Shown piece by piece: positions 34,481 through 42,152 of a stretch of 42,152 nt of DNA (position 1 is its first letter; each line of letters opens with the position of its first letter). A model generated the notes under the pieces. That model had not been told where the DNA came from. It was given only the letters and a program-made list of their open reading frames with translations, and did no database searches. The position numbers and the translations under genes were made by a program. Origin of the DNA: Fragilaria crotonensis (taxonomy: Eukaryota > Bacillariophyta > Fragilariophyceae > Fragilariales > Fragilariaceae); assembly GCA_022925895.1 (NCBI GenBank), contig JAKSYS010000557.1, positions 1 through 42,152 on the forward strand, read 5' to 3'.

Positions 34481-34828
34481 TTAGTACCTCCTACGCTTCT
34501 TCTTGTTCGCGTAAGGTTGCACCACTACCCCATCAGAATCTTCTTTGTTGTGGACGCTGTCATATTCATCATTGGCACCATCCTCTTCTCTTGTCACTTC
34601 CATCAACTTATCCTTCCTCATTCTTCTCTTCATCTTCGTCGTCATCAACTTCATCTTCGTCGTCAACTTCATCTTCATCATCAACATCATCTTCGTCGTC
34701 ACCATCATCTTGTCATCAAATCTTCATCATCAACATCATCTTCGTTGTCAACATCATCTTCTTCGTCAACATCCTCTTCATCATTCAACTTCATTTTCAT
34801 TGAAACCTCTTCCTCCTCGTAGTCACTT
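34481..34828 (-). pseudogene. 3' end of an acidic minus-strand gene, cut by the Copia element
   Basis: Next to the LTR the minus strand reads DYEEEEVSMKMKLNDEEDVD and more D/E repeats. After a frame change in the GATGAAGAT-type repeat, it continues to KLMEVTREEDGANDEYDSVH, a lysine-rich KKKRRRY end and a stop at 34481. The reading frame enters directly from the LTR edge, so the 5' part of this gene should lie beyond 42149, outside the window. No domain is recognisable; the composition is that of an acidic nuclear or repeat-family protein. Confidence 0.45.
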
Positions 34829-35294
34829 TGTGATCTCCTTCCAAGTATCAGAGCGCTCACGCTCGGGGTGTAGAAAGGAGAATGGAGGGTCCACGAATCG
34901 TCCATCGTCAGAAGCACACACGAGTACCGGAGAACGGTAAGCAATCCTCTTGGCAATGGCGGTTCGGCGTTTGTAGTATGCGGCGTGTAGTTCGATGTGA
35001 GATGGACAATGTCGTGGAGGTGCTTGTGTAACGATAAACCTTGTACCTCTATACCCTTACGATCGATGACCGGCAAGAGTGCAATTGAAGTAATAAAAGG
35101 ATTAAAGTAGAAGTTGTGAGTGGAGTACATGAGAGGTACTCCACTAATTAGACTATCTACATACCTGACTTAGTAACAGGTATGTCGGGTGCATACGCAC
35201 CGGGCAGTACCGTATTGTGAATACGGTACCAAACAGCACGGTGCTATACACGTACCATGGACATATTGTAAGTCGTGACAAACATGCAGTAACA
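34829..35294 (-). repeat. Copia 3' LTR
   Basis: 466 bp from TGTGATCTCC to GCAGTAACA, matched by 41686-42149. It contains three perfect or near-perfect hairpins: arms AGTGGAGTAC (35119-35145), ACATACCTG (35159-35185) and GTACCGTATT (35207-35229). Confidence 0.95.
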
Positions 35295-35305
35295 CACTCC
35301 CCATT
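35295..35305 (-). promoter_or_regulatory. Polypurine tract of the Copia element
   Basis: On the sense strand AATGGGGAGTG directly precedes the 3' LTR (TGTTACTGC...). Position and purine content fit the plus-strand priming site. Confidence 0.7.
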
Positions 35306-35379
35306 GTATGCGTCATGAAGACAAAAGCAAAACAATGAGTATATAGGAATGCATTCGGGAGAACGGCAACAATTGACAT

Positions 35380-35966
35380 TTAGTCGCGTGTCATCCAAGG
35401 CGCGCCATAGTGTCCCATCAAACGACGAACGTGTCGGAAGTGCAGCGTGGTGCCGAGCGCTTTGGTGAGCGTCCGCTGGGTTGATGATACCGGGATGTGA
35501 CAAAGAATGATATCGCCGTTGGCTTTCCATTCTTGAATCGCGAAGTGTTGAATATCAATGTGTCGCGAGCGTGGAGTTGGTCGGCTCGAATTGATCATCA
35601 GAATCGCAGCTTGATTGTCCTCATACAAGATCGTCGGCCCGGGTTGTTCGTAATCCAACTCATGGAGGATGGACCGCAGGTACTTGGCGATCTTGGCGGC
35701 TTGACGGCGGCGATAAACTCGGCTTCGGTTGAGCTCGTGGAGACAGTGGACTGGACTTTCGACTTGTACGCAATCGGTCCACCGCAGAGCATGAAAGCGA
35801 GACCGGTGATCGAGCGTCGTGTGCTGAGATCCGTGGCATGAGCAGCGTCAACGTAACCGGCGAGGAGGTGGGCGATTGCGGCTGAGGGAAGTCGGGCAAC
35901 GAAGTGTCGGACACCAGGACGATGAAGTCTCCAACTGGGAAGGTATCGATCGGAGCAGGACGCCAA
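35380..35966 (-). pseudogene. Copia RNase H
   Basis: Split across two frames. The first (35966-35598) has GYVDAAHATDLSTRRSITG and STSSTEAEFIAAVK (catalytic D and E). The second (35658-35380) has ILYEDNQAAILMI and SRHIDIQHFAI (third and fourth acids), ending at a stop 75 bp before the polypurine tract. All four acidic residues are therefore encoded, but not in one frame. Confidence 0.8.
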
Positions 35967-37642
35967 AAAATCAGTCCCCAGTCCTTTGTCATGCGCAGGT
36001 ATCGTGCAAGGCGACGCAAAGAATCAAAATGAATCTTGACAGGGTGATCCGAAAAACGAGCAAGGAGCGTGACGGCGAAACCAATGTCGATGCGGGCCAC
36101 AACGTAAACGTAGATCACACAACCGAGAATGCTGCGATAAGAGAATCCGGCATTGTCCTCGTATTCCATGAGTGCGGTAGCGGTTGCGGTGGCAGCGTTA
36201 TCATAGTCAAGGAATAGTTGCGGGATCGTCGACATGGCGATGGGTTCGATTGGGCGCTCGCTGGATTCGCGGTTGCCTGGTGAGGACCATCCGTAGTGTT
36301 CGAGGAACCGGTCGATATACGATTCGCAGGTCACTTGGATATAGTGGCGAGATTGAATGATGTCAACACCATTGAATGAGTTGAGGACCCCTTCATCGCG
36401 TAGATCAATCTTGTCCTCCGCACAGATAACTGCGACCAATTTCCGAATTGATTCAACATTGCGGCATCCGATGGCTAGATCATCCACTTGTCGAGAGATA
36501 AGCATCTTCCATCCATCGTACGTTCCGTGGTACAAGCTGCGTTCGTGCGTGGTCGATTTGAAGCCATGCCGATGCAGGACCTTGTTTATGAAACGCTCCC
36601 ATAAGGCACCGGATTCTGGATGACCTTGCAACGCGTGTTGGACTGGGAGCACATGATCACGAGGCACGTTAAAACCGTTGCGAAGGAGGAACCAGTCGGC
36701 GTACGGTTGGTCGATGTATACGAACGTAGGCTGGTCGGGAGGTGGCGAGTTGGCGTAGGCGTTTGTCGCGTCGACCTTGATGCAAATGTATCCCTCGTTC
36801 GCACACAGGGCAATGAACATCCGCATGCAGGGTTGCTCGATGCATGAAGAGTATGTGTTTGCAAGTTTCAAGGCGGGGGCGGCGCGAGGGGATCCATCAC
36901 AACAATTGCGTGCCTTTCGAGTTCCATCGGCCTTGATGGAGTAATTCCAATGCTGGCGGAGAATAATGGCGCCGGCAGGTGGGTAGACGGCGGGTCCGTA
37001 CATCTCCTGTTTGGCCATGGAGTCGAGTTGCTTTGCTTCAGCCAGTTGCCAATCTTTCCAGTTTGATAAACGCTGTAGCTTGCGACGCGTAAAACTACCA
37101 AGAGCCTGTTCTTCTTCCGTCCCAAAAGCAGTAGTATTCAGGCTGCGCATCATGAGCAGGAGCTGGTCGTGTGGGAGAGGCTCATGCATCGTGATTGCGA
37201 TACGGGGCTCCGGTGCTGTTGCGTTTGGGACAGGGAGAGACGAAGGCGCCGAGGGGGCGGGGCCACGAAGGAGATCGATGAGACGTAGCTGATCAACGGA
37301 CAAGTGAAGCGGGCTGTCGTTCGGGCGAGCGCTGACCGGGATATAGCGGTCAGGCGCGAAAACGATCGTGAACGAAGCGGCGTCTGACGCAGCGACACCG
37401 GTCAAAGCGAGGATGATCGACTCGCACGAGAAAACGGAGATGCCATCGATGGATACGATGTAGGCGCCGATGTATTTGCGACGCACATTTCGGATGCGAG
37501 CGGCCGAGGAGCTGGGGGCGACGCCAGAGAGGTAGCCCCGCTTGCGTATGTGACACGCGGAGATTTCAAAACCGAGGGTTGGGTGGTCGCATTTGATTGC
37601 TTGCGTGATGGAGTCGAGGCGGTGGAACGGGTCGTCGGACAC
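35967..37642 (-). pseudogene. Copia reverse transcriptase
   Basis: Part of a 660-codon frame (37642-35660) overlapping the integrase frame. Conserved motifs: HWNYSIKADGTRKAR (231-245), motif A KVDATNAYAN (289-298), VQHALQGHPESGALW (334-348) and motif C RQVDDLAIG (384-392), where the catalytic DD are present. It continues with YRSILGCVIYVYVVARIDIG and the connection to RNase H. The frame leaves the expected sequence near 35890. The enzyme copies element RNA using the tRNA-derived primer. Confidence 0.85.
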
Positions 37643-38838
37643 CTCAAGGTTGAGGAGAGCGAAGGACGTTCAGCGGGGACGACGCCGTCAGGGGACAGGA
37701 GACGGAGGGCTTGCACGTTGGGCGGAGCGTCGGCGAGATCATTCATACCTTCGTCGAAACGAGCGTGTGTTGCAGTTTTGACGAGGGAACTGGCCAGATC
37801 AAAATAGTACAAGATTTTGAGTGAGCGAGAATAGCCGAGGAACACGCCAAGTCGCGAGTTGGGAACAACACGTCCGTAGCGTGTCGTAGTGGGACGCACG
37901 TGGACGCGGCAACCGAAGGTTCGTAGCTTGGACAAATCCGGGAGTTCGCCACCACATAATTCATGAGGACTGGACAAACGGGCGCCGTGGGGGATAAAAT
38001 TGTATAAGCGCACGAAATGATAGAACGCATACGGCCAGAAAGCGGGACGGAGATTGGCGCCAGTCAACATGGCGCGCAAAGCATCACCGATAGTTTGGTG
38101 AGGGCGTTCGCCAGGGCCATTTTGGTGAGACGAGTCAGGGCCAGTGAGTTGGGTCTGATAACCAAAATTGGCGAATGTATCAAGGATTTCCCGACAACGT
38201 CCAAGTTCCCCTCCACCATCCATTCGAACATATTTACCGGCGCAGGTGGGCGCGTTGTTTGCGAGCCATTGGTTCAACCAATCCACCGGCGGGGCTTTGG
38301 TCGCAAAGGCGCGGCCAATCAACCGACCACTGAAATGATCGGTGATCAAAACGTAGCAAGTTTCGCCGTTGTGGCCAACCAAATTATCAAAACGCTTGGA
38401 ATCGGAGCTCTTCTGGACCATGAAAGCGAAGTCGATGCCAAGGCCTTGAAGGCATGCGGTGGCGGTCATGGTGTTGGCATGGCCGCGCGGTGTCTTGCGG
38501 AGCTTGGAAGCCATACAAACCGCGCACTCGTCGATGGTGTCAGGGAGGCTAAGCGCCGGCATGCCACGAGTATGCTTGTGGAGTTCGGAGAGCCGGCGAA
38601 AGTTCAAATGACCGAGACGTTGGTGCCACAGCATACGGAGGGCGGAGCGTCCAAGGGCATGCACAGTGAAAAACTCGTCGATAGCGGATCCAGAGCCGTC
38701 CTGAAACTCCGGAGAGGTGGGACGAATTTGGGGCACCGAGACCGGATGGGTGGCAAACGACGATGGACAGTGTGCGGAGGGAGGCGCAACAGCGATGGTC
38801 AGAGGGTCAACCACAAAACGCTGGGGTCCGCATGGCAA
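37402..38838 (-). pseudogene. Copia integrase
   Basis: Open for 478 codons. The zinc-binding HHCC domain is complete: WHQRLGHLNF (H72, H77) and CAVC (C105, C108). The catalytic core has D136 (GIDFAF), D207 (RMDGGGELG) and E244 (NGPGERPHQT), the DD-35-E spacing. Then follow the conserved FWPYAFYHFVRLYNFIPH and FGCRVHV, RLGVFLGYS segments. The domain looks intact, but it is separated from protease and reverse transcriptase by frame changes. Its product joins element cDNA to target DNA in the nucleus. Confidence 0.85.
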
Positions 38839-39420
38839 TGGGGCGATGTGAGCATCTGTCGACGGGACGAAGAGGGGAATCGGTGAAGGTGAGACCGCCT
38901 CGGAGACGAGTAGGTTGTAGACTGATACAGATATCTTCGGTGGTCTGCGTGGATGCGTTGCCAGGGAAGCGGATCAGACCGATGCGATCTTCGGAACTGT
39001 TCATGCTGTAGCCATCGCTTGCAAGTTGCTTTGCAATCGCGCAGTGGCTGATGATGACACCGGGGATAGACGCGGTGTGATATGTTCGGACGAAAACACA
39101 GCACTGCGTGAAACTGGATGCGTTCAACGAAGTCACGACAGCAAACGACGGAACACGGAAGGCAGGAAGACACAGGAACCCAACGCCATCGGGGTGATGC
39201 GAGTGGCTACCGGCATCAAAGAGGCGAACCTTGGTGTTCGACTTTGCAAGGGCACGATACGAGAAGAGGAGGAAGCGTCGCTCGTTGTACACGCCATAGA
39301 ACCGTTGTCGGCATGTGCATAGATCGCGCGCGAGTTGGTGTCATACGTTTCGGATAACCGACGGAATAGGAAACTCTCGGTCAACCGCTGGAATTTCCGA
39401 TGAAACCTCAAGTAGAGTGC
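38839..39420 (-). pseudogene. Copia aspartic protease region
   Basis: RAIYAHADNGSMACTT (about 39285-39330) contains DNGS at the position of the DS/TG active-site motif of Copia proteases. A frame change right after it leads to RRFLLFSYRALAKSNTKVRL, VGFLCLPAF and VFVRTYHTASIPGVIISHCA in 39292-38807. DNGS instead of the usual D(S/T)G is noteworthy, but I associate it with diatom Copia lineages. The enzyme would cut the Gag-Pol precursor. Confidence 0.6.
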
Positions 39421-39559
39421 CTTCGTCACAAATGGATTCGAAGAATGGGACGGTTGTGTCGATGTTAGCACAAGACTGAAGGTCAATGGGTTCGAAACAA
39501 AGATCAAAGTCGTCCGATGATTCCGGAAGGATCCACGCAAAGCATTCAATTGATAACCG

Positions 39560-41650
39560 TCGGGTGAGACGTCGTCGTCTTCAGTGGCAGGAGTGGCGTC
39601 GTTACTATGGGATCGAGGTTGTACCTCGGTGACATCCGAATCTTCGGAGGTTGGTTTCGAAAGGATGCTGCGAACCGTGCGAACCCCGGGGATGGACGCC
39701 CATCGGCATTTCGAATGTTGATGCGGCTGCGGAAGTGGGAGTGCGCAGCGGCGACTTGACTCTTTAGCTGTGGATGACGTTGCGCGAGACTCTCCGCGAC
39801 GATGTAGTCCACAAAACGATTGCAATCGGTCAAGGTGTGACCGGTTTGGTGGCATCAAGGCACGTGGCCGAATTAGCCTGGTTATGCGACATCGCCCGAA
39901 CCAGAAGATCTACTTCGTGTTCACCCAAGCAGTCTGTCGTTCCGAAGAGAGCATCGGGGGACAGAGGGGCAGTTTCGATGCGTCGCACGACTTGGTTCGA
40001 CGGAGAGTACCGATCCCTTGTGCTGGTGGGCGGTGGAGCTGTGACGTCACGTCCGATCTCAATGGAGTATTGGACGAAAGTCGTGGCAAGTTGTGACATC
40101 GTGAGGTGGAATGGGAGTGTATCCGAGGTGCGACCCGTGCGGCGGTCGCGTTCCACTAGGCGACGGAACTCAGATCGCCACTCAGTGGCGAGATTACGAA
40201 CACTGAGATCGAGAGCTTCATACTCAGAGTAGTTGCGACCAGCGATTCTCTCACGAGCCATGAAATCCTGAAGGCGGCGCAAATAGGAGCTGAAGAGTTC
40301 TGCACGACGCTGCCGGGGATCTCGTTGACTGTATGCAGGGCTGCCTGGAGACGTGGATGGTGGAGTCGGAGCAAAGAATAGATCGCATCATACCCTGCGT
40401 TGGCTGCGCAACCTTGGACTGCACTGTGTTCTCTGCTACCGGCGGGAATACGGTCTCTTGCGAAAGGACGCCGTAAAGCAAAGACGACATGAACGTATCT
40501 TGAGCTCGGACGGATGCAGGAGCATCAACCACCAGCTGCCGTGGATATTGTCCTGTTCCACGGATTCGTATGGCGGGCACCACAGCCCCCACTGTAAACA
40601 GGTTGCACAGAACAACTTGTACCAGTGGATGAAAGAGTCCTGGCGTGCCGAGTCAAACTTTGGGACAATCGTCTTTCTGAAGTCTTTGTATCTGACTTCG
40701 GAAGACATGAACTGTCGCATGTAGTCTTCGAAAGATTCCGCACCCGAAGTGATCGGCGCATGCGAGTTCATGGTACGCCCCGATGCCTGCGTGTACTGGG
40801 TGCGTGGAGTGCCATGTTCGTTGTCTTGGAAGACAAGGCGACCTCGAGGTCCGCGGGGTTCAGTAGACGCCAGATAGGAGGCACGGTTGTTTTCGTCGGC
40901 TTGAGCTCTGGTCGTGTGTTCGGGCACATCGACAGGTAAACCTCGGAAGCTAGCACCGCCTTGTATACCAGCAGTCGGCGAGTTGCGTTCGACGAGAGGG
41001 GTCGCTGGAGTGCGCTCCTCGACGTTGTCTAGCAAAGGTGGCCCAGTGAAAGGAGAGCGGCATTGATCTCGTCTCGTTCCGCCGATGAAGCTGAGCTCCC
41101 TTGTGGGGCCACGGATGATCGGGGTGTCCCCGATAAACCAGTCTGGGATTCTCGCCGATCGCTTCGTTCGTCCTCTTCGTTCAATCCTCCAATGACGGAG
41201 GGGACCGTGGGTGGAAGCGAGATTGTTGAGGAGCTTGGAGATCGGGATCTGGAAGCGTATCAAAATCTTGACGCCAATGGGATTTGTGACGTTTGGGCGA
41301 TCTCGAATTGTTCGTTCAATTAAACGTTGCAAAGCCGGCTTTCGCAGGGACTGAACGGTACCGTCCGCTTTCCGATGGAATGTAGCAAAACCGGCGTCAA
41401 ACAGTGGAGTGGTTGATTGATCGTCCAACCAAATAGTGTCTTCAAGTTGTTGAGAGATGTATGTCCTGAGTACAACAAGATAGTCATCGATCAGTACCGA
41501 ATTGACTGTATCGAATATCTCTGTGAGTGGCACATCTGCCACCGGACAGTCTTCAATATCAACTTCCATAACGACATGGTCATCAGGGTGATATAATCTC
41601 CCTGGCGCCGTCAAATCGGTCATCTTGGTGCGTTGAAACTTGTTAGCCAC
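39560..41650 (-). pseudogene. Copia gag region, frame-broken
   Basis: The ATG at 41650 lies 36 bp inside the 5' LTR. The first frame (404 codons to 40436) contains TIVPKFDSARQDSFIHWYKL, a capsid-like segment typical of Copia Gag. At about 40560 the protein continues in another frame (VRAQDTFMSSLLYGVLSQET), then in 40282-39830 (RRLQDFMARERIAGRNYSEY). A zinc knuckle lies at 39835-39875, split by a one-base shift: reading CHQTGHTLTDC in one frame with the first C in the other gives a CX2CX4HX4C pattern. After it comes HSHFRSRINIRNADGRPSP. Gag packages element RNA into virus-like particles in the cytoplasm. Confidence 0.75.
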
Positions 41651-41670
41651 TAGAAATAATACCGAAGGTA

Positions 41671-41685
41671 TTTGGGCTCATAACC
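41671..41685 (-). promoter_or_regulatory. Primer binding site, anticodon-arm (half-tRNA) initiator Met type
   Basis: Directly inside the 5' LTR the sense strand reads GGTTATGAGCCCAAA. Its complement TTTGGGCTCATAACC contains GGGCTCATAACC, the anticodon stem-loop sequence (CAU) of eukaryotic initiator tRNA-Met, not the 3' end of a tRNA. Drosophila copia is known to prime with a tRNA-iMet fragment cut in the anticodon loop. The match is seen; the priming mode is inferred. Confidence 0.7.
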
Positions 41686-42149
41686 TGTGATCTCCTTCCA
41701 AGTATCGAGCGCTCACGCTCGGGGGTGTAGAAAGGAGAATGGAGGGTCCACGATCGTCCACACAGAAGCACACACGAGTACCGGAGAACGGTAAGCAATC
41801 CTCTTGGCAATGGCGGTTCGGCGTTTGTAGTATGCGGCGTGTAGTTCGATGTGTGAGATGGACAATGTCGTGGAGGTGCTTGTGTAACGATAAACCTTGT
41901 ACCTCTATACCCTTACGATCGATGACCGGCAAGAGTGCAATTGAAGTAATAAAAGGATTAAAGTAGAGTTGTGAGTGGAGTACATGAGAGGTACTCCACT
42001 AATTAGACTATCTACATACCTGACTTAGTAACAGGTATGTCGGAGTGCATACGCACCGGGCAGTACGTATTGTGAATACGGTACCAAACAGCACGGTGCT
42101 ATACACGTACCATGGACATATTGTAAGTCGTGACAAACATGCAGTAACA
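41686..42149 (-). repeat. Copia 5' LTR
   Basis: 464 bp, colinear with 34829-35294 with about seven small differences, mostly 1-4 base indels. One of these removes a base pair from the GTACCGTATT hairpin. Confidence 0.95.
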
Positions 42150-42152
42150 AGT

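Larger units (their letters stand above)
34829..42149 (-). mobile_element. Complete Ty1/Copia LTR retrotransposon
   Basis: Two near-identical LTRs begin TG and end CA. The sense strand is minus, so the 5' LTR is at 41686-42149. The internal order is primer site, gag, protease, integrase, reverse transcriptase, RNase H, polypurine tract. Integrase before reverse transcriptase defines Copia. The coding region carries many frame breaks, so this copy is not autonomous as read. LTR differences are mainly small indels. The 5-bp target duplication is not confirmed: the left flank ends CACTT, while only AGT is visible on the right; AGT does match the start of the 8-base left flank AGTCACTT. Confidence 0.95.

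Noticed and set aside
38017-38886. 289-codon plus-strand ORF
   Set aside because: Antisense of the Copia integrase, whose HHCC and DDE residues are in the minus frame.
41063-41323. 86-codon plus-strand ORF
   Set aside because: Antisense of Copia gag; no domain.

Overview
The window looks like nuclear DNA of a diatom (stramenopile). The evidence is a gene with the diatom-type DUF6824 domain, a Copia element with a diatom-type Gag/Pol, several diatom-type repeat families, short GT-AG introns, and no bacterial gene organisation. The species cannot be told from the sequence. The window is a transposon graveyard: only one gene (24925-25860) is a confident, undamaged host gene.

Layout. 1-6710: an old degraded element bounded by a 24-nt inverted repeat (12-35 / 6685-6708) with clusters of a TCAGGA word near both ends. 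Inside are a decayed minus-strand zinc-finger ORF, a scrap of a LINE C-terminus, a GC-rich 405-bp foldback repeat, and a decayed, intron-containing plus-strand copy of an acidic protein family whose better-preserved member lies at 28986-30940. 6854-8043: a possible Harbinger-type ORF scrap, a perfect 46-bp palindrome with G9/C9 runs, and a CAGGG...CCCTG-bounded repeat. 8044-15383: a Mutator-like element (MULE) with about 385-bp inverted repeats. It carries both a scrap of MULE transposase (zinc knuckle) and a captured piece of another gene family (paralogue at 32054-34172), so it is Pack-MULE-like. A LINE (9831-14993) with a 5-kb open frame is nested in its right inverted repeat. 15859-22558: a pogo/Tigger-like DDE transposase gene split by a second LINE of the same family (18301-22455, perfect 18-bp target duplication).

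22559-34480: mostly non-coding. It holds the DUF6824 gene, an array of CCAAATTGG words, the C-terminal part of a second DDE transposase type (27673-28509, minus), the acidic-family gene (28986-30940, minus), two tight perfect hairpins near 31.45 kb, and a frame-broken gene (32054-34172) with a 34-unit GAT repeat and an HxD...H region resembling 2-oxoglutarate/Fe(II) oxygenases. 34481-42152: the tail of a minus-strand acidic ORF, cut by a complete Ty1/Copia element on the minus strand (LTRs 34829-35294 and 41686-42149). Its primer binding site appears to match the anticodon arm of initiator tRNA-Met, the half-tRNA priming mode known from Drosophila copia.

The insertion order is readable: MULE then LINE 1; pogo-like transposase then LINE 2; acidic ORF then Copia. 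One-base frame breaks occur in almost every element and in non-transposon-like genes, so part of them may be assembly indels rather than decay.
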